DNA of 42,348 nucleotides from Cyanophora paradoxa (taxonomy: Eukaryota > Glaucocystophyceae > Cyanophorales > Cyanophoraceae): NCBI GenBank assembly GCA_004431415.1, contig QPMI01000361.1:1-42348 (forward strand). Direction: 5' to 3'. The position numbers and the translations under genes are program-made. Position 1 is the first letter of the stretch, and the number at the start of each line of letters is the position of its first letter. Shown here piece by piece: positions 9,094 to 19,559 of the stretch. The notes under the pieces are model-generated. The model did no database searches. It had not been told where the DNA came from and saw nothing but the letters and a program-made list of their open reading frames with translations.

Positions 9094-12000
9094 CTAGCCG
9101 GCGGTCGCCTGGAGGGCCGGCTGCATGCCGAGCTGCGCCTGCATCGCCTCGATCCGTCGGAGGAGGTCCCGAGAGCGCGGCGTGAGGACCCTGCGCGCGC
9201 GGGGCGCCCGGCGGTCAGCGGGGGAAAGAAAGGCGAGGGGGGTACGAGGGTGGTGGCGCACAGCCCGGAGGACGAGTCGCCGGAGCCGTGCTGGCGGCGC
9301 TTGGGGGAAGGGGAGCGGGAGGAGGGAAGGGGCTGGGAAGGCGTCCCGCTGGGGGCCGGGAGGGCCGGCGGGGGCGGAGCGGCGGGGGCGGCGCCTTCGG
9401 GAGGGGGCGCCAGCCGGCGGCGGATGTCGTCGCTGCGCCGGAACGTGAGCGGGAGGGGCGCCGAGGACCGGCCGCGGGGAGTAAGCTCAAAGGGGGTACC
9501 GGAGGCGCTCGATCTCGGCCTCCACAGAGTCGCGGCGGGCGGAGGCGTCGCCGTCGGCGTCGCTGGAGCCGCTGGAGGCGGCGATGGGCGCGGGGGCGCT
9601 CAGGTCCGAGGCCGCCGCCACGCTCGAGAGGCCCGGCGACAGGGCGCCGAGGGGCGTCGGGCCCGCCCGCCCCGCCGACGCGCCCCGCAGCGCGCTCCGC
9701 ACCGCCGCGCCGCCCTCGCGCGCCGTCCGGCGGGCCCGCGGCGCGTGCGGCGAGCGCTGCGCGTGCGGCTCGGACGGGCCCGAGAGGGCGGCGGCGGCGA
9801 TGGGCGCCGCGGGGCCGGAGAAGGCCGTCGGGGGGCGCGAGAGGGCCTCGGAGGAGGCGTGGGAGGAGAGGAGGGCGCCCCCGCGGGCGCGCCCCCCGCC
9901 GCCCTCGCGGTCGCGATCACGATCACGATCGCGATCGAAGCCGGCGTCGCCGGGCCCGCCGGGGGACGAGATCGTCGTCCCCGTGGAGTGCCCGCCCCGG
10001 TCCCGGTCCCGGTCCGGGCCCGCGCTGAGCTCGACCAGGAACGACGAGCCGGAGGGCCCGCCCCCGACGGCCTCCAGCCCGGCGCCGGCGCCGGCCCCGG
10101 CGCCCTCGGAGCGCCTGCTCTCCTCCATCAGCTGCACCTGGTACTCCAGCTTCCTGTGGCGCGCAGTACCCGTCAGCGCCCCGCCGCTCGGCCCGGCCCC
10201 GTACCCCTCCCCGCTCGCCTCAGGGACGCATCCTTCTCGAGCGAGTCGTCCTCGAGCCGGTTGCGCTCCTCGCGCGCCCGCGCCAGCTCCTGCTGCGCGT
10301 CCACCAGCTGTACCCCCCACGCCGTCAGGAAAGAGCGCGTGCTTGTACCCCCGCGCCGCCGCCCGCCCGCGGCACCTGCTTCTGGAGCTCCCGGATGCGC
10401 AGGTCCCGAAGCTCGATCGTCTGCACCAGCGTCGCGTTCGCGACCGTCACCTGTGGGGAGGGGAGGGGTACAGGGTCAGCTCCGTGTGAAGAGGGGTACG
10501 GCGCTGTGCGGGGAGGGGGTACGCGGCGCGCCTTCCGCTGCAGGTCGATGAGGGCGGCCTCCTGCTCCGCCTTCTCGCGCGTCAGGCGGCCCTCCGCCGC
10601 GTCCTGTGGGGTACCCGTGCTCAGGAGACGAAGGGGGGTACGCGATCCGATCCGATCCGGTCGGAGAATGGGGGTACCTTGACGTCGAGGAGGCGGCGGA
10701 GCTCGCCGGCGATCTCGAAGCTCTGTGCCAGCTTCTCCTGCCGCTCCTGCAGGCGAGCGGGTGAGCGGGCAGGCGGTCGAAGAAAACGAGAGCGCTCTCT
10801 TCTCTTCCGGCGCACCTGCAGGGCGCGCTCGAGGCGCTCGCGCTCGTCCTTGGCCCGCCGCTCCGACCGCTCCAGCTCCGCCTGCTTCTCTGCGGGGCGG
10901 GGGGCAAGGAAGCTCAGCCGCCCCGCCCCGTTTTTCGTAGGGCCGGGCGGGCGGACCCTCGAGGACGGCGCGGAGCTGGTAGAGCGCCTGCTCGGCGCTC
11001 TGCCGCTCCAGCAAGCTGTGCACCGCCTGCGCCCGCCCGCGCGTGAGGCGCGCCCCGCGGCCCGCACGAGCCCCGAATCGGAAGTTAATGGCTATAAGTC
11101 GCATAGTGTTAACGTTGTGCGTGGCAGACTGCCCAAAGACAGCGACCGCCGCACCTGCGACGTCGCCTCGTCCTGGCGCGCCGAGGTGGCCTCCGAGAGG
11201 CGCGCCACCTGCCCCGGCCCGGCGTTAGAGGAGGATGGGGGGGGGGAGAGGAGAGGGGGGGGTACGCGCCTCGGACTGGAGCTCGCGCTCGCGGGCCTCG
11301 CGGCGCTCGAGCTCGCCCCGCAGCGCGTGCTCGACCATCGCCGACTCCTCCAGCGACTTCCCGAGGCCCTCCTGCGCGGCGCGGGCGGGCGCGTGAGGCG
11401 TGAGGCGTGCGCGGAGAGGAGTGTGGCGCGGGAGGGAGGGAGGGGGCCGCACGATCTGGCGCCGGGCCTCGGAGTGGGCCTGCTGGGCCCGCGCCAGGTC
11501 CGCGTTGAGCGCGTGCACCCGCTCGAAGAGCCGGACCTGAGATAGGCGTCAAGAAAGGACCGCCGAGACGAAACAAAGCAAAAACAAAGACGCGCCTGCT
11601 CCAGGTCGCTGTTGACGAGGCGCGCCTCGAGCGCATCCGCGCGCGCCCGCTGGTCCTCCCCTTCCCGAACCGCCTGAGGGATGAAAGGGGGGCGGATGAG
11701 CGAAAGGGACGGAAGGGATGGAAGGGCACGCTCGCCTGCTCGCGCTGCTCGCGGGAGCGCTGGCGGAGGGCGTCCCGCCACTCGCCGAGCGCCGCCCGCC
11801 GCGACTCGCACGCGCGCCGCGCGCAGAGGCTCGCCACGACCCGCTCGGCGGCGCGCCGGGAGCGGCTCCAGTGGAGCCACGCGCGGAAGGCCGACGCGGC
11901 GCGCCGCCTCTCGAAGACGCGGCTGAGCGCGGCCGCCCGCAGCCCGCTGTGCGCGTACTCTGCGGCCGCCGGGGGGAGCTCGTGAGCCGGGCCGGCCTCT

Positions 12001-15000
12001 CGCAGAGGCGGCGGGCGCACGCTTGGCGAAGATGACGAAGGCCTGCCAGCGGGCCCAGGCGGCCCGCTGGACCTCGCCCTCCGACTCGCGCCCCGCCCGG
12101 ATCGCCCGGTGCTGCGCTCGCTCGGGTGAGCCCGGGCCTCTCTTCTTCTTCTTCTGGGGAGGGGCGGGGAGGTGGCGGGGACGGGCGCGCCTCCACCGCG
12201 ACGAACTTGCGCCAGGCGTAGAGGGACCGCACGAGCAGGCGGCGCCCGTGGCGGCCCTCGGCGGCCGAGCGCGCCTCGTGCAGCCGCTGCTTGCGCGCGT
12301 GGAAGCGCCGCCACGCCGCGAAGCCGCGCCGCAGCCGCGAGCGGTCGCACGCCGCCTCCGCGGCCTCCAGCATGCGCTGGCGGCGGCGGGGCGCGCCGGC
12401 CGCGTACAGGCGCCACGCCGCCCACGCCCGCAGCTTGGAGTGGTAGCCGGCGAAGTCGTCCGCGACGCGCCGGAGCGCCGCGTAGGCGTGCCAGGCGCGG
12501 AAGGCCTCGGCGGCGACCTCGGCCAGCCTGCGGCGCGCGGCCAGACGCCCGCGCACGCCGAGGCGCATGGCGCCGGCCCAGCGCCGGAAGCAGCGCGCGA
12601 GCAGGTGCTCGCGCCCCTCGGCGGCCGCCGCGCGTTTGATCCGCCGCCGCTCCCGCTGCAGCGCGGCGCCGTCCCGCAGGCGGCGGAGGAAGCGGCGCGC
12701 CGTCGTCTGCGCCCAGAACGACTCGGCGATCTCCTCCGCGCGCGTCCGCTCGTCCATGATCCTGCGCCCGCGCCGGCCCCGGCCCCGCTCGGCGGCCCGC
12801 GCTCGACGGGGCCAGGGCCCGGGTGCGGACGGGGGACCTCACCTGAGCTCCATGTGCAGGTGCTCGGCCTTGCGCCGCGCGTACTCTGATTCGTTCGCGA
12901 CGCGCGCCGCCTCCGCCTTCGCCTCCTGCGGGGACGTCAGCGGCTGCGGCGGCGGCGGCGGCGGCCGGCGCGGCGCTTTTTAAGGAGGGCGGAGCGCACG
13001 TTGAGGGCGTCGAGGAGGCGCTGGCGCTCGCGGGCGGACTCGTCGAGCTGCGCGGCCATCGCCTCGCGCTGCTCCTGGAGCGCCCGCGCCGCCGCCACCT
13101 CCGCCATCAGCGCGTCCAGCTCCGCCTCGAAGCTCTGCACGTTCTCCTCGTTCTGCCGGCCCCGCGTCGGCCGCGCCCCAGGCGGACGGATGGAGGGAGG
13201 GAGGGAGGGAAGGGACGAGGGCCCGCCGCCGGCCCCGCGCCGCCCCGCGCCGCCCCGCGCCGCACCTGGCGCTTGTACTCCTTGAGCTTCTCCTGGAGCT
13301 GGCCGTTCATCTCGAGGAGGCGGGCCGCGGCCTCCTCGCGGTCGGCCGCCTCGCCACGGAGCCGCTCGATCTGCTCCCGCAGCGCCTCCACCTCCTCCTC
13401 GACGCGCAGGCGGGCCTTCATGTACGCCGTACCCATCTTCACGCCGTCCACCCCGGAGCCCGCCACGCGGGGCGCCTTCGGCAGCACGCGGGCCGCCGCG
13501 CCGCCGCCGCCGCCGCCTCCGCCTCCGCCGCCTCCGCCTCCGCTGCTGGGGCCTGAGGGCCGCGAGAATGGAAGCCGATGGGGACGGCCACGCGTGGGGC
13601 TGCCCGGCGGGGCCGACGCGGCGGCGGTCGACTGCTTGCCGGGGGAGGGGTGGCCCACGGAGGGCGCCCGCGCTGGCGGCTCTGCGGGGCGCGAACTCAG
13701 AAAATCAGACCCCGCTTTCGCGGCGGGGCCGTCCGGGCGCACCGGGGTACTCGTCGTCCTCGGGGCCGCTGGGGCGTCGTGGCGGGCGGTGGGAACGGGC
13801 GCGGGGCCGGCGGGGCCCTCGTCCTCGCCCGCCCCCGCCGCCGAGGGGCCGGCGGCGCCCGACGGGCCAGCCATCGAGGTGTCCGCCGACGAGGTCCCAC
13901 GCGAGGCGGGCGGCGAGGGCCGCGGGATCCGGCTCGGGCCCGCCCCGCCCCGCTCCCGCCCCGCCCCCGCGGCCGGGGAGGGGCCCCGGCCAGGCGGCTG
14001 CGGCGCGCCGGGCGAGGCGTGCCGGCGGCCGCCGGGCCCGCCCGAGGAACCCGGCGGCGGCGGCGGCGGCGGCCTGGGCCCGAACCAGGCCGCCTCCTCG
14101 CCCGGCTGCTCCGAGAGCAGCAGCAGCTGCTTCTGCGGCGGCGCTCAGGAGCAGCAGGAGGCGGCGAGGGGAGCGCCTGCGGCCGGCGCGCCTGGAGCAC
14201 GGCGATCTTGCGCTGGTACTCGATCGCCTGCGCGTCGTAGTCCCCGCGGAAGTCTTCCAGAAGCTGCGGGCGGGGCGGGTTGGCCAGAGCCGGGGGGCGC
14301 GGGGCGCGGGGCGCGGCCTGCGCCCGGTGGGCGCTTGCCTGGCCGATGGTGGTGCGGAACTCCTGGATGACAGCCTCTCGTTCCATCCGCCGGTTCGCCT
14401 GCGTGCGGGCCTGCGGAGGACGGCCGCTCAGGCGGCGCGGGAGCGGCGCGGGCGCGGCGGGGCGCACGTCCGCCTCGCGCAGCTCGTGGATGCGGGCGCG
14501 GGGGTTGTAGAGGGCCAGCTTCTGCTGCACGCGGCCGGCCTCCTGTACCTGCGCGCGGCTCAGCGGGGCGCCGGGCAGGCGTCCCCCGATCCATCGGCCG
14601 CTCGCCTGCTCCTCGAGGGCGCTGAGGCGCTTGGAGACAGCGTTCTGCACGCCCAGCATGACCTCGGCGTACGCTTCGTCCCACGCCTCCGGAGAGTTCT
14701 TTGGCTTGACTTTCGAGACCTGCAGCGCCTGACGCGGGCGTGGGCGGGCGATCCTGTGCGCGCGCCGCGCGGCGCGGCGAGGCCGGCGGCGGCGCACCGG
14801 GTCGGCGTCGAGCTGCTTCGAGAGCGTGCGGTACTGCTGCAGGTTGTAAGCCCGCCGCGCCTCCGTGCGCATGAAGTTGTGGATCCGCTCCCGCTCGCTA
14901 TGTGAGGGCTCTGGGTCAAGGAGCGCGCAGCGCGGTAGGAAGAAATTCCGGGCCGGGAAAAGGAAGGCGCGGGGCAAAGGATATCATCGACGTATCGCTC

Positions 15001-16235
15001 GTAGTCGCAGACGTGCAGGAAGAGGTTCACGTTGAACGGCACGTACGCCGGCGGGTCCAGCCGGCTCAGGACGCCGAGCTTTCCGTTGACCGCCACCCGC
15101 AGCTCGCTGTGCATCTTCACGCGGGCGACGGCCTGCAACGCGCGCGGGCGGAGCGGTCCCGGGTCAGCTGCGGCGCGCTGGCAGGAGGGCGGCGCATGTC
15201 GCGAACCCATTCGATCTTGCGGCGCATGCACTCGTTGCTGACAAGCATCGAAAGCATAGTCTCTTCCTTCTTCACGATCACGTCGGCCTGCTTCCTTTCC
15301 GCGGGCGTGATCTCCTGCATTCGAGCGCCGCGTCAGCGCCAAGGTCCGAGGGCGCGAGCGGGCGCAGGCGCGGAGCTCGCCTTGCTGTCCAGAATGGAAA
15401 GCTGAGGCAAGATGCTTATGACGCGGGCCCTGTAGTACGGGATTTGGCACACGGGGTTGGCGTCCAGGTTCAGATTGTGCAGCCGGGTCGCAGCTTTGAG
15501 CGCGTTGAGCTGGGCAACATCGGAGATCTGCCGCGGATACGATTCAACCATCGGAAGCATCTCCAGCCAACGCCGACGGGCGCCACGCACGCAGTTGTTC
15601 GCCAGGGAGACGGTCCGAACGCTGCGGAACTGCTGGATGCCACGCAGGCTCACGAGGCTGTTGTTGCTCAGGTACAAGGTCTCCGCTGATTGGTACTTTT
15701 CCGGCAGCGTGTCGATCTGCCCGGCGTCAGCTCGGCTCAGTCCTCGCGGCGGCCAGCCACGGACCTCGGTGATGTACTTCTCGACGCAGCTGATCTTGTT
15801 GGGGTCGAAGGACCCTGGCTGCTGCCTGAACACCTGGCTGAGCTGTTCGAGGGCTCGGGGATCAGCCTGCGCGGAGGTGCTGGCGGCTCGCTCAAACCTT
15901 GAACGGCTCAGTCCTGCGCTTCACAGCTGCGGGGCGTGGGCCATCCGACTTCGACGAGGGAGAGCGCGGAGAGACGCTCCTACGCCCTGCGGTGCCAGGC
16001 GACGAGGAGCGCTCCTGCGGGTGGTGTTAGCTGCGAGGTGCCGAGCGGCTCGGGGCTCGGCTGTGCGATGTACCGACTTGCGCCTCTGCAAGGAGACGTA
16101 GGAGGCGGCCGCGCCGCCGTCCCTCGTCGCCTTCATCGAACTCGCGCAGCCAGCTCAAAATTTCGAGGGGTACAGGTCGCTCAAACCGGCATCGTCGGGC
16201 AACTTCCTGCGGGACTCCAGCAGCTCTCCGTACAT
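9094..16235 (-). CDS. Very large LRR / coiled-coil / Sfi1-repeat protein (centriole or basal-body type)
   Basis: Exons on the minus strand fill about 7 kb without a detectable break. The N-terminal part (exon 15866-15381) has leucine-rich repeats: AETLYLSNNSLVSLRGI, VRTVSLANNCV, LHNLNLDANPVCQIPYYR, ending in an LRR cap (VISILPQLSILD). The next exons read EITPAERKQADVIVKK and LFLHVCDYERYVDDIL. Then come coiled coils (about 14.9-14.2 kb and 13.4-12.85 kb), a Pro/Gly-rich linker (14.1-13.5 kb), and at 12.75-11.75 kb at least eight Trp repeats of Sfi1 type: RCFRRWAGAMR, EAFRAWHAYAA, RGFAAWRRFHAR, RSLYAWRKFVA, RAAWARWQAFV, SAFRAWLHWSR. Short coiled-coil exons with GTACCC-rich introns follow (11.6-10.1 kb), then a Ser/Asp-Arg-rich region and the C-terminus ...AMQAQLGMQPALQATAG, stop at 9094. 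Sfi1 repeats bind centrin; N-terminal LRR plus coiled coil recalls VFL1/LRRCC1. The first exon is uncertain: ATG at 16235 (MYGELLESRRKLPDDAGLSDL) is the best candidate. Two adjacent genes cannot be excluded. Confidence 0.68.
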
Positions 16236-16294
16236 TCGGCAGAGCGCAGAAGAAGCACCTGGTGTCAACGACGAGCGCGTCGGGAGGCGAGGCG
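16236..16294. promoter_or_regulatory. Short divergent promoter/5' UTR region
   Basis: Only 59 bp separate the best start codons of the minus-strand LRR/Sfi1 gene (16235) and the plus-strand coiled-coil gene (16295). If both starts are right, the two genes share control DNA and their 5' UTRs overlap or are very short. I see no TATA motif. Confidence 0.35.
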
Positions 16295-18688
16295 ATGGAG
16301 GCACCGAACGCTGCAGGTGCGCCGTTGCAAACGCTGCTGCAGCTGCGACAGTTGCCTAGAGTAACGGAATCGGCCGCAGCCGGCGGGAGCAGCGCGGTCG
16401 GGAAGAGCAGAGATTCTGGCGGTTTGAGTGTGGGCGGGTCAGAGGGAGCTGCCGCCGTCGGCCGCAAGCGAAAGGGCGGCAGGATCGCCCGGCCAGACAG
16501 GACTCCCGAGAGCACCGGTGGCGGATCGTCCAGCAATGAGTCCGGCAGCGGGCACTCCGCTTTAGAGGCGGACGCCGTCTCGCCAGCTGCCTGCAGGCCT
16601 GTGCTCTTCGGTGCGACCGCTCTGCGCCCCTCGAAGCGATGCCGTGTGCCCCTGACAGCGCCCGATGCGCCCCAGAGGACAATCTCATGACGCGAAGCGC
16701 TCGCACGGCGAGGCAAGCGGCCGTCGAACACGCCGCTGCACCCGTCCCGTATCCGCCGCGGGAAGCGAAGGGCTGGGACCGGAAGGTTCGGATCGGCGGC
16801 CCGGGCCCCATCCCTTCCAGCCTGCCATCCGGCGTGGCCACGGCGCTCCGGCGGGCAGAGATGGCTCTGGAGGCGGCAGGGGCGGTCCTGCTGTCGTCGG
16901 AGTCGGAAGCAGACGGCATGTGGACGCAGCGCACCGGGCGGGAGGGCAGCCCCGCGGGACAGCTGCCGCCGCTCCGCCCCGTCGACGCCAGCAGCCCCTC
17001 GGCCTCTGCCTCGGCCTCGGCCCCGACGGACTCGCTCGCGTCGCAGAGCCCGAACAGACCGTCCTCCATTCCGCGGCTTGGCCTCCCCGCCTCCCCGTCG
17101 CGGCCGTCCCCCGCGCACCCGCCCGCTGCGCGCGCGCCGTCCCGAACCTCGGCAGCCGCCGCGCCGGCGACCCCGCCGACGTCCTCGACCGACGACGAAG
17201 ACCCGCTGCCAGCGCCGGCGGCGGCGGGGGGGGCGCCCGCGACGCCGGAGAGCGCGCGGCAGCTGAAGGGCTCGCCCCTTCTCGAGACGCCCGACCTCCC
17301 GAAGCGCAAGTTCAACACCGTCGCGTCCCGGCCCTCGCGCGAGATCCCCCGCATTCCGCTCTCGTTCAACTCAACCCCGGCGGCCGCGGCGCCGGCCCCC
17401 GGCGCGGCCGGCACGGTGGCGGCGCCGCCGCAGCCCCCGCGGGACAAGGCGGGGCGGAGCAACAGCAAGAAGCTGCCCGAGGACGAGCCGGGGACGCTGG
17501 CGGCGATCGCAGACAAGGAGGCGGAGATCGTGACGATGCGGGGGCGCCTCGGGCGGTTCCAGACCGAGCTGGCGCACCGGGAGCAGAGCATGTCAGTGCC
17601 TTTCTTTCTTTCCTCCCTCTCTTCTTTCCTTCCTTCCTCCTTTCTTTTTGACGACGGTCCGCGCGCCCCGCAGGTACGAGCAGCGCGCCATGGAGCGCGA
17701 GCTCGGCATCGAGGACGACGACGAGGACGAGGCGAGCACGCGGTCCCTGCCGGCCGAGGCGGCCGCGGCCGCGGCCGGAGGAGGCTCGACGGCCTCGCCG
17801 GCGCCTGTCGGGCCCGTCCCGCGGAGGGGCGCCGCGAGGCGGGAGTTTTGGCGGAGGTCCGAGGAGGAGCTGCGCCGCTTCCGGTGCGCTCGCCGCGCCC
17901 GCCCGCCCCGCCCCGCCCCGCCCCGCTCCGGCTAAGTGCGAGCGGCGGGCAGGCGCGTCATCTCGGAGGAGCAGACGCAGATCGAGCAGCGGGAGAAGGA
18001 CCTCCTCCTGCTGCGGGCGCACCTGCGGCGCCTGCAGTCGGGCGGGCAGCCGCGCAGCCGGCGGCGCGCCCCGCCGGAGCTCGTCGCGCGCGCCGGCGAC
18101 ACGGCCGCCGGCGGCGGCGGCGGCGCCTCGTCGTCGGCCCTCTCGCCCGAGGAGCGGGAGCGTGCCGCCCTGGAGGAGGACGTCGTCCGCCGGGCGAAGG
18201 CGGCCATGCAGCCGGGCCGGACCGCCGACGCCGCCGGGGGCGGCCCCGGCTTCCCCGGAGGAGGAGGAATCGACCCCGCCGCCTTCCTCCCGACCATGCG
18301 GTCCGTCCGCCCCTGCCCCCTCCCCCGCCCCCTCCTCTCTTCGGTCCGCGGCTGACTGGGCAGAGGGGGGAACAGGAACATCGCGGAGTCCGAGGAGCGG
18401 GTGGGGACGCTGGCGTGGCTCGCGCGGCAGGCGCGGGAGCAGCAGGGGCGCCGCCCCAGCGACGACTGGCGCGGGGGCGGCCCCGGCGGCGCGCGCCGCC
18501 CCGGCGGCCTCCTCGCGTGGTTTTTCGGCTGCTTCCGCTGCTTCAACGCGGCGCCCAGCTACGCGAGCGGCTCCCCGGAGGGCATGGGCCTCCCGCCCCC
18601 GGCCTCCCCGACCCGCCTCGCCCTCGCCGGCTCGGGCGCCAGCTCGCCCGAGCCCCAGCCCCAGCCCCAGCCCCAGCCCCAGCCCTAG
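16295..18688 (+). CDS. Coiled-coil protein of unknown function, 5 exons
   Basis: Exons 16295-16610, 16676-17591, 17674-17883, 17953-18300 and 18376-18688 join in frame to 700 codons plus stop. The N-terminal half is Ser/Pro/Ala-rich and disordered, with a basic GRKRKGG patch near residue 57 that could be a nuclear localisation signal. It also has KLKGSPLLETPDLPKRKFNTV-like and RPSREIPRIPLSFN segments typical of short linear motifs. Exon 2 ends in a helical stretch (AAIADKEAEIVTMRGRLG). Exons 3-4 hold acidic (GIEDDDEDEAS) and coiled-coil segments (REFWRRSEEELRRF, SEEQTQIEQREKDLLLLR). The tail has WFFGCFRCF and ends in (Gln-Pro)n. The EEQ/EQREKDL section is loosely reminiscent of the Tousled-like kinase N-terminus, but there is no kinase domain, so I make no functional call. 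The first intron (65 nt) is the least certain join. The gene diverges from the LRR/Sfi1 gene. Confidence 0.68.
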
Positions 18689-19559
18689 GGCTGCTCCCGC
18701 CCGCCCGCCCTTGTCCTCTCTCTTCTCCCGGCCCTGGCTCGATGCTTTCCTTTTCTTGTGTGTTCTTTCCCTTTTTTCCGGACTTTTCTGGGTGTGGTGC
18801 TTATCTCTATCCATCCTTGAGGGTCTTCTCTTTTAGCTGTGGCAGTTTATGAAGGCTCCGAATTCGATTCAACAGTTTTGTCTAGGTCTGGGCGGGCCCT
18901 GTATCTGAGCTGCCCCCGGGATCTTTCGATTGTGCTTTTTTCTCTGTGTCCGAGCTTGTGAAATCGATTTCCGCACGCGAGATTCGTGGCCACGGCTCAG
19001 CGAGGTCCAAGAGCTCGAGGAAGCGGCTGCCCTCTCCAGGTTGCCGGGCTTCGAATTCGAAGCGCCCCAACACGTTCTCCATGGCCCGAAAACCGGACGT
19101 CGACGCAAACCAAGAAGAATTCGACCGTTAACGACAGAATGGTGATGAAAAGCGACTAGGAATGCCATTTGAATGACTCAGTGGCTAGAGGCCTCATGAT
19201 CAGAGCTCGAGTCACGCCCAGCAAGCTCGCTCGATCGCGATCTCGAGCTCGCGGCCGGCAACGTTAACGTTCGAATTCGCGCAACGAATTCGAAGTCAAT
19301 TGAAACATTCGCTCGATCCTGGCAGCAAAGAATTCGAAGCCAATTAATTTGTTTGTATTGAATTACCCGGGACCGGCCACAGTCTCTAGACACCACTGTC
19401 ACACCAGCACTCATGATCAGTGACTGCGGCGGCTGCTCAGCTGCAGGGGGCACAGGGATAGCAGAAGCACAATAACTAGGACAAGAGCACGCATCGAAGA
19501 ACAACATGTACACGAAGAACTTGAAGAGCCAATTGCAAAACCGACAAATAAAGAATCTA
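18689..19559. other. Intergenic, convergent 3' ends
   Basis: T/C-rich 3' UTR sequence runs to about 18840. After that there is AT-richer DNA with many GAATTCGAA, GATCGCGATC, TCTCGAGCTCG and AACGTTAACGTT words. No coding exon is supported. Confidence 0.5.

Noticed and set aside
9250-10551. 433-codon plus-strand open frame
   Set aside because: It is antisense to the C-terminal Ser/Asp-Arg-rich exons of the LRR/Sfi1 gene. It is Arg/Gly/Ala-rich and runs through several introns of that gene.
11109-12842. 577-codon minus-strand open frame
   Set aside because: It is on the right strand but the wrong frame. The Sfi1-type Trp repeats are in the frame seen at 12757-12190, and the long frame is an Arg/Pro/Ala-rich alternative.
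16027-17591. Long minus-strand open frames antisense to the plus-strand coiled-coil gene
   Set aside because: They lie opposite exons whose codon bias and frame-consistent splicing favour the plus strand. The minus frames are Arg/Gly-rich mirror images of GC-rich codons. Only the part near 16235 was kept as a possible start of the LRR/Sfi1 gene.
16295-18688. Tousled-like kinase
   Set aside because: A short coiled-coil stretch is reminiscent of the family, but there is no kinase domain and the resemblance is weak.
17366-18814. 482-codon minus-strand open frame
   Set aside because: It is antisense to the last three exons of the coiled-coil gene, whose splice joins are in frame.
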